64,000 bases of DNA from Myceligenerans salitolerans (GCF_017349295.1 NZ_JAFMPK010000009.1:1-64000); one strand, 5' to 3'. Positions 26,664 through 35,901 are shown, counted from the stretch's first letter. The notes: generated by a model not told the origin, from the sequence alone. Translations and numbers: made by a program.

Positions 26664-27437
26664 GTGAGCGACGAGACGCGTGAACCCGAGCAGAACGACG
26701 AGGCCACCACGGCGCCCGAGGGCGACCCCGAGGAGTTCGAGCCGGAAGACCTCGATCCCGAGGAGTTCGAGCCGGAGGACCTGGACCCCGAGAACCTTCA
26801 CGGGGAGGAGCTCGTCCCCGACGACGCCGAGGCCGACGACGTCGAGGCGGTCGACGCCGCCCCCGGCGACCTCGACCCCGAGCCCTTCGACCCCGCGACC
26901 TTCGACCCCGAGGACTTCGCGAGTGCCGAGCCGGGTGACGAGGAGGTCGCCGTCGCGGTCCAGTCCTTCTGGGAGGCGGTGCGGCCGTACGCCGGGATGG
27001 CCAAGACAGGCGTGGTGACGGGCGTGCTGGCGTCGGAGACGGTGCCGCCACCGGCGTGGTCGTTCGGCGACAAGCCGGAGATCGCCGACGAGCTGCTGGA
27101 CCTGGTGCTGGCGGGCACCAAGACGGCGACGACGTCGCCGGCGTGGGAGTACGAGGACGCGGGCGAGCCGGTGCCGCAGGTCGGCGAGCTGTCCATCCTG
27201 CTCGACGGCGAGCGGCAGCCGCGGGCGCTGATCCGCACCACCAGCGTGGAGACGGTCCCGTTCGACGAGGTCGACGAGGAGACGGCCGCCGCCGAGGGCG
27301 AGGACGACCGGACGCTGGACAGCTGGCGGACCGAGCACGAGAAGTACTTCCGCCGCAACCTCCCCGAAGGCCGCGAGTTCGCGGACGACATGCCGCTGGT
27401 GGTCGAGCGTTTCGAGCTCCTGTACCCCAGGAGCTGA
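26664..27437 (+). CDS. ASCH domain protein with acidic repetitive N-terminus
   Basis: A 257-residue protein. Residues about 95-257 form an ASCH domain, a small beta-barrel thought to bind RNA or nucleosides (landmarks: VLAGTKTATTSPAWEYED, PQVGELSILLDGE, KYFRRNLPEGREFADDMPLV). The first 90 residues are almost all Asp, Glu and Pro in five-residue units such as DPEEF and EPEDL. GTG 26664 is chosen because CAGGAT ends seven bases earlier; an in-frame ATG at 26655 is possible. It is a single gene between divergent and downstream promoters. Confidence 0.75.
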   Translation: MSDETREPEQNDEATTAPEGDPEEFEPEDLDPEEFEPEDLDPENLHGEELVPDDAEADDVEAVDAAPGDLDPEPFDPATFDPEDFASAEPGDEEVAVAVQSFWEAVRPYAGMAKTGVVTGVLASETVPPPAWSFGDKPEIADELLDLVLAGTKTATTSPAWEYEDAGEPVPQVGELSILLDGERQPRALIRTTSVETVPFDEVDEETAAAEGEDDRTLDSWRTEHEKYFRRNLPEGREFADDMPLVVERFELLYPRS

Positions 27438-27451
27438 GCCCGTCCCAGAGC

Positions 27452-27469
27452 ATGAGACCCGTGTCTCAT
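27452..27469. promoter_or_regulatory. Palindrome over the leuB -35 region, likely operator
   Basis: ATGAGAC-CCGT-GTCTCAT is a perfect 7+4+7 palindrome centred about 40 bp upstream of the leuB transcription start. It would overlap the -35 element, as expected for a repressor. The GTCTCA/TGAGA words recur in the palindrome between ndgR and leuC. Confidence 0.6.
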
Positions 27470-27487
27470 TTTCGCGGTCGTTCACGC

Positions 27488-27493
27488 TAGGCT
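27488..27493 (+). promoter_or_regulatory. leuB -10 element, leaderless promoter
   Basis: TAGGCT ends exactly seven bases before the A of ATG 27500. No ribosome-binding site is visible, so the transcript is probably leaderless. Confidence 0.6.
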
Positions 27494-27499
27494 CCGTGC

Positions 27500-28564
27500 A
27501 TGGCGCAGAACGTGACGGACCAGCAGATCGACCTCGCGGTGGTGGCCGGCGACGGCATCGGCACCGAGGTCGTGGAACAGGGGCTGCGGGCCCTCGAGGC
27601 GGCGCTCGCGCCGAGCGGGACGAAGGTCGTGACCACCGAGTTCGACCTGGGTGCCCGTCGCTGGCACGCCACGGGGGAGACCCTCACCGACGCGGACCTC
27701 GAGCGGATCAGGCAGCACGACGCGATCCTGCTCGGCGCGATCGGTGACCCCACCGTCCCGTCCGGCGTGCTGGAGCGCGGCCTGCTGCTCAAGCTGCGCT
27801 TCACGCTCGACCACTACGTCAACCTGCGCCCGTCCAAGCTCTTCGAGGGCGTGACCAGCCCGCTGGCCGACCCGGGCGAGGTCGACTTCGTCGTGGTCCG
27901 CGAAGGTACCGAGGGCCCGTACACGGGCAACGGTGGTGCGCTGCGCGTGGGCACGCCCGCCGAGATCGCCACCGAGGTCAGCGTCAACACCGCCTTCGGC
28001 GTCGAGCGCGTGGTGCGCGACGCGTTCGCCCGGGCCACGAAGCGCGAGCGCAAGCACCTCACCCTGGTGCACAAGCACAACGTGCTGGTGCACGCGGGGC
28101 ACCTCTGGCGCCGCACCGTCGAGGCCGTGAACGCCGAGTTCCCCGACGTCACGACCGACTACCTGCACGTGGACGCCGCGACCATCTTCCTCACGACGAA
28201 CCCGAGCCGGTTCGACGTGATCGTCACCGACAACCTGTTCGGTGACATCCTCACGGACCAGGCGGCGGCCATCACCGGTGGGATCGGGCTCGCGGCGTCG
28301 GCCAACATCAACCCCGACCGCACCGCGCCGAGCATGTTCGAGCCGGTGCACGGCTCGGCCCCCGACATCGCGGGGACCGGCAAGGCCGACCCGACCGCGA
28401 CGATCCTGTCGGTCGGTCTGCTCCTGGACCACCTGGGCCACGCCGACGAGGCCGCCGTCGTCCAGGCGGCGGTCGCCGCGGACATCGCGGAGCGGGCGAC
28501 GTCGTCGTCCGTACGCACCACGGCGCAGATCGGCGCCGACATCGCGGCTCGGATCGCGGGGTAG
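27500..28564 (+). CDS. leuB: 3-isopropylmalate dehydrogenase
   Basis: LeuB oxidises and decarboxylates 3-isopropylmalate to the 2-oxo acid of leucine using NAD. The 354-residue protein shows [11 protein letters not shown] near the N-terminus, substrate-binding [32 protein letters not shown], and the metal and NAD motifs [21 protein letters not shown] and [17 protein letters not shown]. It is the shorter actinobacterial form. The start is the leaderless ATG, and ilvE follows on the same strand after 114 bp. Confidence 0.95.
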   Translation: MAQNVTDQQIDLAVVAGDGIGTEVVEQGLRALEAALAPSGTKVVTTEFDLGARRWHATGETLTDADLERIRQHDAILLGAIGDPTVPSGVLERGLLLKLRFTLDHYVNLRPSKLFEGVTSPLADPGEVDFVVVREGTEGPYTGNGGALRVGTPAEIATEVSVNTAFGVERVVRDAFARATKRERKHLTLVHKHNVLVHAGHLWRRTVEAVNAEFPDVTTDYLHVDAATIFLTTNPSRFDVIVTDNLFGDILTDQAAAITGGIGLAASANINPDRTAPSMFEPVHGSAPDIAGTGKADPTATILSVGLLLDHLGHADEAAVVQAAVAADIAERATSSSVRTTAQIGADIAARIAG

Positions 28565-28678
28565 CACATCCCCACGGCCGGGTACGCCGCCCGGCCGCAG
28601 GGGAGTATCCCCACAGGACAGGTCCCCTTCACCGGCCGGACATGGAACACTGACCTCATCCGGTGAAAGGCTTTGATC

Positions 28679-29809
28679 ATGACCACTATGTCCCATCACA
28701 TCCTCCCCGCCGAGCTCGAAGACCTCGTCGCCCGGTTCGAGGTGCGGCGCACCGGTGCGCCCACGACGGAGGACGAGCGCACATCCCTGCTCGCGAAGCC
28801 CAAGTTCGGCACGGTCTTCACCGACCACATGGCACGCGTCTCCTGGCGTGCCGCCGACGGCTGGACCGACCGCCGCGTCGAGCCGTACGGCCCGTTGCAG
28901 CTCGACCCGGCCACGGCCGTGCTGCACTACGCCCAGGAGATCTTCGAGGGCATGAAGGCGTACAAGCACGCCGACGGCTCGGTCTGGACCTTCCGTCCCG
29001 AGCAGAACGCGCGGCGGTACGCCCGCAGCGCGCACCGCCTCGCCCTCCCGGAACTCAGCGAGGACGACTTCCTCGCGTCGATCGCCGCGCTGGTGCGGAC
29101 CGACGTCGAGTGGGTCCCGGGCGGTGAGGACTCGTCCCTGTACCTGCGTCCGTTCATGTTCGCCAGCGAGTCGTTCCTCGGTGTGCGACCCGCGCTCGAG
29201 GTGGAGCACCTCGTCATCGCCTCACCCGTGGGCCCGTACTTCGCGGGCGGGGTGCGGCCGGTGTCGATCTTCCTGTCGGAGAAGTACCACCGGGCCGGCC
29301 CGCCCGGGGGGACGGGCGACGCGAAGTTCGGCGGCAACTACGCGGCCAGCCTGCTCCCTCAGCTGGAGGCCCAGCAGCGCGGCTTCGACCAGGTGTGCTT
29401 CCTCGACGGGGCCGAGAGCACCTACCTGGAGGAACTCGGCGGCATGAACGTCTTCCTCGTGATGGCCGACGGGACGATCCACACACCGGAGCTGGGGTCC
29501 ATCCTGGAGGGGATCACCCGCAGGTCGATCATCCAGCTGGCCCGCGACCGGGGCCACGAGGTCGTGGAGCGCCGGATCCCGGCGCGCGAGCTCGTGTCAG
29601 GTCTCGAGTCGGGCCAGGTGAAGGAGTTCTTCGCGTGCGGCACGGCGGCCGTGGTCACGCCCATCGGCCGGCTGGCGTCGTCGGACTTCGACGTGGAGGT
29701 GGGCGGTGGCGAACCCGGTGAGCTGACGATGGCGCTGCGGGCCGAGCTGACGGACATCCAGTACGGGCGCGCCGAGGACCGGCACGGCTGGATGCGCCGC
29801 CTGGCCTGA
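28679..29809 (+). CDS. ilvE: Branched-chain amino acid aminotransferase
   Basis: IlvE performs the last, PLP-dependent step to valine, leucine and isoleucine. The 376-residue product is class IV: the PLP lysine is in GDAKFGGNYAAS (about residue 217), with YLRPFMFASE before it and FACGTAAVVTPIG near the C-terminus. GAAAGG lies nine bases before ATG 28679; a TTG two codons earlier and an ATG three codons later are less likely. It sits downstream of leuB, separated by a spacer that may hold its own promoter. Confidence 0.95.
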   Translation: MTTMSHHILPAELEDLVARFEVRRTGAPTTEDERTSLLAKPKFGTVFTDHMARVSWRAADGWTDRRVEPYGPLQLDPATAVLHYAQEIFEGMKAYKHADGSVWTFRPEQNARRYARSAHRLALPELSEDDFLASIAALVRTDVEWVPGGEDSSLYLRPFMFASESFLGVRPALEVEHLVIASPVGPYFAGGVRPVSIFLSEKYHRAGPPGGTGDAKFGGNYAASLLPQLEAQQRGFDQVCFLDGAESTYLEELGGMNVFLVMADGTIHTPELGSILEGITRRSIIQLARDRGHEVVERRIPARELVSGLESGQVKEFFACGTAAVVTPIGRLASSDFDVEVGGGEPGELTMALRAELTDIQYGRAEDRHGWMRRLA

Positions 29810-29831
29810 GCCGGCGGAAAGGCAACGCGGG

Positions 29832-29868
29832 TGCGCCCGGCGGGACCCGGTGGGTCCGGCCGGGCGCA
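29832..29868. terminator. Hairpin between convergent ilvE and the ebo-like operon
   Basis: TGCGCCCGGC (29832-29841) pairs with GCCGGGCGCA (29859-29868), and GGACCC/GGGTCC inside extend the structure. There is no T-run. It lies in the 89-bp gap where two converging transcripts end. Confidence 0.6.
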
Positions 29869-29898
29869 TCGTCGTCGGTGGCGGGCTCCGGTGACCGG

Positions 29899-31314
29899 TC
29901 ACCGGAGCGGACGCACGTCGACCCCCTGGAGTTCGAGCACCAGGTCGCGCACGGACGCCGCAGGCACCAGCCCGGCGTCGTCGTCCACCTGCCGCGCCAC
30001 CACGCCCGGCACCCGCGGGTCGGAGCACAGCACGAGCGGCGTGTCCGCGGCGGAGTCCGGCAGCCGCCCGTGGGAGCCCCGCACCCACGTCGCGTCCAGC
30101 GGCGTGGTGCTCATCGCGTACCGCAGGCCGAGCTTCTTGCGCACCAGGTTCAGCCCCGCGCGCGCCTTCGAGAGCCGGTCCGCCGGGTCGAAGAACAGCT
30201 CGGCCGGGTCGTAGCCCGGCTTGCGGTGGATGTCCACGCCCCGGGCGAACTCGGGCGCGCGGTCGTCCCGCAGCCAGTAGTAGTACGTGAACCAGGAATC
30301 CGGTTCGGCCACCACCACGAGCTCGCCCGACCGTTCGTGGTCCAGGCCGTAGGCCGCCTGCGCCTCGCGGTCCAGGACCTCGTCCACGCCGGGTTCCGCG
30401 CGCAGCATCGCGGCCACCCGCGGCACGTCCGCCGGATCGGCCACGTACACGTGCGCCACCTGGTGGTCCGCGACGGCGAACGCGCGCGAGGTCCACGGGT
30501 CCAGCAGTTCACGGCCCTGCTGGGTGTACACCTCGAGCAGGCCCTCCCGCCGCAGCAGCCGGTTCAGGTGCACCGGGCGGGACACCGGCCCGATCCCGTA
30601 CTCCGAGACCGCGACCACGGTCACGCCGTCGGCCTCCGCCTGGTCGAGGAGCGGTGCCAGTGCCGCGTCGAGGTCGGCCGCGGCCCGGTCCGCCTCGGGG
30701 GAGAGCGGGCCGAACCGCTGCAGGTCGTAGTCCAGGTGCGGCACGTACGCCATGGTGAGGTCGGCGGCGCGGGTGGTCAGCAGGTGCCGGGTGGCCGCGA
30801 CGATCCACCGGGTCGAGTCGATCGACGCGGTCGGGCCCCAGTACCGGAACAACGGGAAGTCGCCGAACGCCTCCGTCAGCTCGTCGTGCAGTGCCGGCGG
30901 GCGGACGTACGCGTCCGGGGACTTGCGGCCGTCCGCGTGGTACACCGGCCGGGGCGTCACCGTGACCTGCGTGGTCATCCCCATCGCGTACCACCAGCAC
31001 ACGTTCACCGCGTGATAGCCGGGCTCGGCCCGGCGAGCCGTCTCCCACAGCTTCTCACCGCCGACGAGCCGGTTGTGCTGCCGCCAGAGGTGGACCTCGC
31101 CCAGGTCGCGGAAGTACCAGCCGTTCCCGACGATGCCGTGGTCGCGCGGCGCCAGCCCGGTCAGCATCGTCGACTGCACGGAGCAGGTCACCGCGGGGAG
31201 CACCGTGGCCAGTCGCGAGGACCAGCCGGCGCGGGCCAGGCGTCCGAGCCGCGGCATGTGCGCCAGGGCGCGCTCGGTCAGCCCGACGACGTCGAGCAGC
31301 AGGACGGGCCTCAT
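29899..31314 (-). CDS. Alkaline-phosphatase-superfamily phosphodiesterase, EboF-like
   Basis: A 471-residue metal-dependent phosphodiesterase/nucleotide pyrophosphatase. The first-metal Asp is in VLLLDVVGL (residue 8), the nucleophile region is LPAVTCSVQSTMLTG, and later metal ligands are in YVPHLDYDLQ, VSEYGI and VADHQVAHVY. It is the last gene of a seven-gene minus-strand operon and overlaps the preceding gene as ATGA. In ebo clusters the EboF member is of this superfamily and probably removes or transfers a phosphate ester. There is no signal peptide, so it acts in the cytoplasm. The longer frame upstream is a shadow of the neighbour. Confidence 0.8.
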   Translation of the reverse strand: MRPVLLLDVVGLTERALAHMPRLGRLARAGWSSRLATVLPAVTCSVQSTMLTGLAPRDHGIVGNGWYFRDLGEVHLWRQHNRLVGGEKLWETARRAEPGYHAVNVCWWYAMGMTTQVTVTPRPVYHADGRKSPDAYVRPPALHDELTEAFGDFPLFRYWGPTASIDSTRWIVAATRHLLTTRAADLTMAYVPHLDYDLQRFGPLSPEADRAAADLDAALAPLLDQAEADGVTVVAVSEYGIGPVSRPVHLNRLLRREGLLEVYTQQGRELLDPWTSRAFAVADHQVAHVYVADPADVPRVAAMLRAEPGVDEVLDREAQAAYGLDHERSGELVVVAEPDSWFTYYYWLRDDRAPEFARGVDIHRKPGYDPAELFFDPADRLSKARAGLNLVRKKLGLRYAMSTTPLDATWVRGSHGRLPDSAADTPLVLCSDPRVPGVVARQVDDDAGLVPAASVRDLVLELQGVDVRPLR

Positions 31315-32525
31315 GCGGCGTCCTCCTCGCGGGTCCGTGCCGCCCGCGGCGCGGGATCCTCCAGGAGGTTCTCGCGCGCCCACCGCAGCTCCGCCGCGAT
31401 GCCCGCCACGAGGCCGTCGTCGTCCCCGCCGAGGCCAGCGACGCCGGTGGGCAGCACCGACCACGTGTACGTCTCCACGTCCAGGTGCGCCTCGTCGCCG
31501 TGCGGGGTCGCGCGCACCGCGGCGACCGCCTCGCGCAGCACGCCGGTGGTCGAGGTCAGCGGCGGTTCGGGCCGCGCGTGCAGCGGCACGTGGAAGTGCA
31601 CGCGCCACGGGCCCTCGCCCGGCAGGCCGGGCCGCCCCCGGGCGGCGCCCAGCGCCTCGTCCAGGTCGTCGGCCGCGAGCACGGTGCCCGACGACGTCCG
31701 TTCCCGCACCTGGTGCAGGTACCGCGGCTCCGCGAACCTCCCGACGGCGGCACGTGACACCGCCTGGCCCGGCGCCTCCACGTGCAGCGCGGCGGAGGCT
31801 TGGACCTTCACCACCCGGAGCCCGGCGTCCGCGATCTGCCGCACCGCGCCGGCCGGGTCGGCGAAGGACACGGCCAGATGGCACGTGTCGAGGCAGACAC
31901 CGACGTGTTCCGGATCGATCCGCCGTTCCGCCGGGAGCCCGGCATCGGTCCGGGCGGCGAGCCAGCGTACGACGTCGTCCACGGTGTCCAGGACGCAGCC
32001 GGGCTCCGGCTCCACCGCGAGGCGGACGACGTGACCCGTCCGGTCCGCCAGCACGCGCAGGTCCCCCGACAGGTCGGCCAGCGCCCGCGTCGACTCGTCG
32101 TCGTCGGCCGGTGTCCAGGGCGCGCGCCAGGCGAGCGGCAGGGTGGAGATCGACCCGGCCGCGCCGTCCGGCAGCAGTCCGGCGAGTACGCGCGCACACG
32201 CCTGCGTGTACTGCAGACGCGCGCGCTCCGCCCAGGTCGGGCGGTAGACGGAGCGGCCCACGACCTCGCTGTGGAAGCCGCCGTACGGGAACGCGTTGAG
32301 GGTGCGGACCTCCAGCCCGTGGTCCGCGAGCGCCCCGCGCAGCCGTGCGACGTCGTCGGTGGATCGGTCGAGCTGGTGCGCGACCCGTGCGGGCAGCCAG
32401 AGGCCGACCCCGAGCAGGTCGTGCCCGGTCGCCTCGCGGATCGGGCCGGCGTAGGCGGTGAGCTGGGCGATCATGCCGTCCAGGTCCTCGGCGGGGTGCA
32501 CGTTGGTGCAGTAGGAGAGATGCAT
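31311..32525 (-). CDS. eboE: EboE-like metabolite traffic protein (xylose-isomerase-like TIM barrel)
   Basis: A 404-residue TIM-barrel protein. The start MHLSYCTNVHPAEDL is characteristic of EboE, with LNAFPYGGFHSEVV near residue 80 and metal-binding AVEPEPGCVLDT and VGVCLDTCHLAV in the barrel. EboE belongs to an isomerase-like family needed for export of a scytonemin precursor in cyanobacteria; its reaction is unknown. ATG 32525 is preferred over the frame start nine codons upstream, because conservation begins there. It overlaps the phosphodiesterase gene by 4 bp and follows the TatD-like gene by 10 bp. Confidence 0.8.
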   Translation of the reverse strand: MHLSYCTNVHPAEDLDGMIAQLTAYAGPIREATGHDLLGVGLWLPARVAHQLDRSTDDVARLRGALADHGLEVRTLNAFPYGGFHSEVVGRSVYRPTWAERARLQYTQACARVLAGLLPDGAAGSISTLPLAWRAPWTPADDDESTRALADLSGDLRVLADRTGHVVRLAVEPEPGCVLDTVDDVVRWLAARTDAGLPAERRIDPEHVGVCLDTCHLAVSFADPAGAVRQIADAGLRVVKVQASAALHVEAPGQAVSRAAVGRFAEPRYLHQVRERTSSGTVLAADDLDEALGAARGRPGLPGEGPWRVHFHVPLHARPEPPLTSTTGVLREAVAAVRATPHGDEAHLDVETYTWSVLPTGVAGLGGDDDGLVAGIAAELRWARENLLEDPAPRAARTREEDAA

Positions 32526-32535
32526 GGCCGCCCCC

Positions 32536-33414
32536 TTACGCCCGTACGCCACGGAGGACGGAGGAGCCCTCGAACTCCACGCCGGGCGCTGGTGGCTCGC
32601 CCGCCACGAAGCCGGGTACGGGGTCCAGGACCAGGTTGCCCGACTGGCCGTAGAACTCCACCGGGTTGCGCCAGAGCACCTGGTCGACGTCGTCGTCCGT
32701 GAATCCGGCGGCGAGCATCTCGTGGCCGGTGCGGGCCGTCTTGAGCGGGTCGGAGCGTCCCCAGTCGGCGGCGGAGTTCACGATCATCCGTGCGGTGCCG
32801 TACTCGCGCAGCAGTGCCACGGTGCGGCGTTCGTCCATCTTCGTGTCGGGGTAGACGGAGAACCCGGCCCACATGCCGGCGTCGTGCACGAGGGCGACGG
32901 TGGTCTCGTTGAGGTGGTCGACGAGCACGCGTTCGGGTGGCAGCCCGGACTCGCGGACGACGTCGAGGGTGCGGCGGGTGCCGGCGAGCTTGTCGCGGTG
33001 GGGTGTGTGGACGAGGACGGGCAGGTCCGCGTCACGGGCCAGTTCGAGCTGGGCGGCGAACACGTCGTCCTCGGCGGGCGTCATGGAGTCGAAGCCGACC
33101 TCGCCGACCGCCACCACGCCGTCCTTCAGCAGGTAGCGCGGGATCTCCGTGAGCACCTCGCGGCAGCGCGGGTCGTTCGCCTCCTTGGGGTTGAGCGCGA
33201 TGGCGGCGTGGTGCCGGATCCCGAACTGGGCGGCGCGGAACCTCTCCCAGCCGACGAGCGAGTCGAAGTAGTCGGTGAACGAGCCGGCCGAGGTGCGCGG
33301 CTGTCCCAGCCAGAAGGCGGGCTCGACGACGGCGCGTACCCCGGCGGCGTACATCGCCTCGTAGTCGTCGGTGGTGCGGCTGGTCATGTGGATGTGCGGG
33401 TCCAGGATGCGCAT
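32536..33414 (-). CDS. TatD family metal-dependent hydrolase, EboB-like
   Basis: A 292-residue amidohydrolase-fold enzyme. The metal ligands are visible: DPHIHM at residues 5-10, EVGFDS, LVHTPHRDK, LVDHLNE and a late Asp in NSAADWG. TatD relatives hydrolyse phosphodiester, amide or lactone bonds, and the EboB substrate is unknown. It lies 2 bp after the EboA gene and 10 bp before the EboE gene. Much of the longer ORF that includes it is antisense-like Arg/His-rich sequence, so the ATG at 33414 is used. Confidence 0.82.
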   Translation of the reverse strand: MRILDPHIHMTSRTTDDYEAMYAAGVRAVVEPAFWLGQPRTSAGSFTDYFDSLVGWERFRAAQFGIRHHAAIALNPKEANDPRCREVLTEIPRYLLKDGVVAVGEVGFDSMTPAEDDVFAAQLELARDADLPVLVHTPHRDKLAGTRRTLDVVRESGLPPERVLVDHLNETTVALVHDAGMWAGFSVYPDTKMDERRTVALLREYGTARMIVNSAADWGRSDPLKTARTGHEMLAAGFTDDDVDQVLWRNPVEFYGQSGNLVLDPVPGFVAGEPPAPGVEFEGSSVLRGVRA

Positions 33415-33416
33415 GC

Positions 33417-34142
33417 TCACTCCTTCGTGGTTCTCAGCAGCCGGGTGAGGTCGGGTGGGATGTCCCGTCCCGCGGCCTGGCGTTCCGCGGCGAGGTCGTG
33501 GGCCATCCGGGACAGCTCGGCGTCGGCCCGTTCGTCGAGGCCGGCGACCGCTTGCAGCGGGACGCCCAGGAACACGAGCTTCAGGACGGCGTGCCGCCAG
33601 GTGTGGTCGTCCAGGTGCCGGCCGCCGAACGGTCCCACGGCCGCGGCGACGAGGCTGGTGTCGTTCGCCCGGAGCGCGTCCTCGGCGAGGGGGACTGCGG
33701 CGGTGGGCGCTGGTCCGCGGACGGTGAGCGCGTCGAGGGCGCGCAGGACGCCGCGCCGTTCGGCGGTGTCGCCCTGGTGGTAGAGCGTGGTGAGCGTGTT
33801 CGCCAGGCCGGGTGCGCCGGGTCCGGCGGCGTCGGCGCGGGCGACGACGAGTGCGGCGCGGGCGGCGTCGTCCACGGTGCCGTGCGTGACGCCGGTCGGG
33901 TCGACGGAGGGATGGAGCGGACCGCGCCCCGCGCGGCGCCCGGCGAGCGCGAAGAGGCGGGGCAGGGTCGCCGGGTCGGTCGCGACGGCGGTACGTGCGG
34001 TGTCGAGCCACTCCGGGTCGCGCAGGAGCGGGCGGAGGACGTCCGTGGCCAGGGCGAGGTCGCCCGCGCCGGGCAGGGCGGTGCCGGGCCGGACGGTCGG
34101 GACGGCCCGCTCGGCGTCGGGGCTTCTTGGCGCGTCGGTCAT
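33417..34142 (-). CDS. eboA: EboA-domain protein
   Basis: A 241-residue, mostly alpha-helical protein with no catalytic motif. Helical landmarks typical of EboA proteins are DDAARAALVV, TLYHQGDTAERRGVLRALDAL, LAEDALRANDTSLVAAAVGPF and HTWRHAVLKLVFLGVPLQAVAGLD. EboA is the defining, uncharacterised member of ebo clusters. Its start overlaps the stop of the upstream isomerase gene as ATGA. The first 40 residues are a Pro/Ala-rich tail. Identification rests on these segments plus context. Confidence 0.75.
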   Translation of the reverse strand: MTDAPRSPDAERAVPTVRPGTALPGAGDLALATDVLRPLLRDPEWLDTARTAVATDPATLPRLFALAGRRAGRGPLHPSVDPTGVTHGTVDDAARAALVVARADAAGPGAPGLANTLTTLYHQGDTAERRGVLRALDALTVRGPAPTAAVPLAEDALRANDTSLVAAAVGPFGGRHLDDHTWRHAVLKLVFLGVPLQAVAGLDERADAELSRMAHDLAAERQAAGRDIPPDLTRLLRTTKE

Positions 34143-34996
34143 GCGGTGACCTCCTTCCAGGCCCTGGTCAGGGTCGTGATCGACGCGGTGACGAGGTCGG
34201 GTGCGGCGTGGGAGTGGCGGGGCAGCTCGACGGCGGCGACGCCCCGGTAGCCGATGTCGGCCAGTGTCGCGAGGGTGGCCGGCAGGTCGAGATCGCCCTC
34301 GCCGAACGGGCGGTGCTCGTGGTGGGTGCGGGGCATGTCGTCGAGCTGGACGTTGCGCAGCACGGGCGCGGCGGCGCGCAGGGCTCCGTCGACACCACCG
34401 GGCTCCACGACGAGGCAGTGCCCGACGTCGACCGTGAGGCCGAGACCGGGCGGATCGCCCAGGTCGCGGAGCAGCCGGAGCCCGTCCTCCACCGTCTCGA
34501 CGTGCATCCCGGGCTCGGGTTCGAGCGCCAGCGCCACGCCGCGCGCGGCCGCGTGCTCCAGCAGGGCCGGGAGCCGGCCGAGCAGCCGGGCGCGGCCCTC
34601 GGCGGGCCGGTCGCCCGCGGGCAGGACGCCGGAGAAGAAGGACACGCACGTGGCGCCGAGCTCGGCGGCCACGTCGACGGCCCGCGCCAGGTAGCGCATC
34701 CGGGCCTCGGCGTCCGGGTCGACCAGGGTGGGCCGGTGCTTGCGTGCCGGGTCGAGCAGGTAGCGGGTGCCGGTCTCGACGACGACGGCGGCGCCGGCAC
34801 CGTCCCGCATCGCGGCCAGGCGGGTGCCCACCGCCTCCACGTCGCCGGGGGGCGCCGACAGCGGGTCGAGGTGGGGGAACCCGAGCGTGAGCGCGACGGC
34901 GTCGTAGCCGGCGTCGTCGAGCAGGTCGAGCGCGGCGGGCAGCGGGTGGTCCGCGAGCCCGTTCGTGCCGTAGCCGAGGAGGAACGGCGGCCTCAT
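34139..34996 (-). CDS. Sugar phosphate isomerase/epimerase-type TIM barrel
   Basis: A 285-residue AP-endonuclease-2/xylose-isomerase-like protein. It starts LLGYGTNGLADHPL. Metal ligands appear in VVVETGTRYLL, ALEPEPGMHVET and LTVDVGHCLVV, and the last strand is VAAVELPRHSHAAPD. It is a second barrel enzyme in the operon beside EboE and may isomerise or epimerise the cyclitol or its sugar precursor. It is coupled by ATGA overlaps to the prenyltransferase before it and to eboA after it. Confidence 0.78.
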   Translation of the reverse strand: MRPPFLLGYGTNGLADHPLPAALDLLDDAGYDAVALTLGFPHLDPLSAPPGDVEAVGTRLAAMRDGAGAAVVVETGTRYLLDPARKHRPTLVDPDAEARMRYLARAVDVAAELGATCVSFFSGVLPAGDRPAEGRARLLGRLPALLEHAAARGVALALEPEPGMHVETVEDGLRLLRDLGDPPGLGLTVDVGHCLVVEPGGVDGALRAAAPVLRNVQLDDMPRTHHEHRPFGEGDLDLPATLATLADIGYRGVAAVELPRHSHAAPDLVTASITTLTRAWKEVTA

Positions 34997-35901
34997 GTGA
35001 TGCTCACCTGCCGGCGGCCGCGGGCTCGTGCACGACGCCGCAGGGCGTACCCCGCGGCGGCCACACCGCCGAGCACGAGGGCCGTGACCGGCCGGCCGGC
35101 GCGGGCCGCCCACGTCGCCTGGAGGGGGATCATCGCGTGGAGGCCGGAGCGGGTGGCGTCGCGGACGGCGCTCGCCGTCGGGTCCGCCGCCGCACGGAGC
35201 TGGCCGGGCAGGCACGTGGCGGCGTAGGCGAGGGCGGCGGCCGCGGTGGCCCGGCGGGCGGACCCGTGGGGCTCGGCTCTCGCGGTGAGCACGGGAGCGA
35301 GCGCACCCGCGACCGTGGCGCCCGCGACCGACGACGCCACGGCCGGCGTCGTGCCCCGGACCTCGCCGCGGGAGAGCGTCGTGACGGCCGCCGTGTGCGC
35401 GGCGAGCCCGGCCGCGGCGGGGACGGCGGCGCGGAGGCTGCCCGTGGTGGCGCCCAGCAGCACGTCCAGGCCGCGGCAGGCGGCCATCGTGGCCGGGCCG
35501 AGCACGGGATGGTGCTTGAGCACCGTGTCGTACGCCCAGACGCCGGCCGCGATGCCGGACGCGACGGCGACGCCGCGGCGCCCGGTCGCGGCGCCGGCCG
35601 CGGTGATACCCGCCAGGGTCAGGGCGGCTCCGGTCGCGAGAGCCGTCCCCGGGGTGACCCGTCCGGACGGGATCGGCCGCTCGGGGCGCTCCACGGCGTC
35701 GAGGTCGCGGTCCGCCCAGTCGTTGAGCGCCATGCCCGCCAGGTAGAGACCGGCCGACGCGGCCGGCAGCAGGAGCCGGCGTGCCGTGGTGGGCCCGCCG
35801 CCCGCGGCGTGCCCGGCGAGCGTGTCGCCGACGACGGTGAGGGCCGCGGGCAGCCGGACCAGCTCGGCCAGGGACGACGCCGTCGGGGCCGGGGCCGTCA
35901 T
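34993..35901 (-). CDS. UbiA family prenyltransferase (SCO3242/EboC type)
   Basis: A 302-residue membrane prenyltransferase with about eight spans. The first Asp-rich motif is NDWADRDLD (about residues 60-68), followed by ERPERPIPSGRV, the usual loop of this family. The second motif region is YDTVLKHHP...CRGLDVLLG. UbiA enzymes move an isoprenoid chain to an aromatic ring or sugar-alcohol phosphate. Beside an inositol-phosphate-synthase-like gene, a prenylated cyclitol is the simplest guess. Both ends overlap neighbours as ATGA. Confidence 0.85.
   Translation of the reverse strand: MTAPAPTASSLAELVRLPAALTVVGDTLAGHAAGGGPTTARRLLLPAASAGLYLAGMALNDWADRDLDAVERPERPIPSGRVTPGTALATGAALTLAGITAAGAATGRRGVAVASGIAAGVWAYDTVLKHHPVLGPATMAACRGLDVLLGATTGSLRAAVPAAAGLAAHTAAVTTLSRGEVRGTTPAVASSVAGATVAGALAPVLTARAEPHGSARRATAAAALAYAATCLPGQLRAAADPTASAVRDATRSGLHAMIPLQATWAARAGRPVTALVLGGVAAAGYALRRRARARGRRQVSIT

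Noticed and set aside
31315-32199. Long 5' extension of the phosphodiesterase gene
   Set aside because: The extension is an antisense-type Arg/Gly-rich shadow of the EboE-like gene. ATG 31314 forms the expected ATGA overlap.
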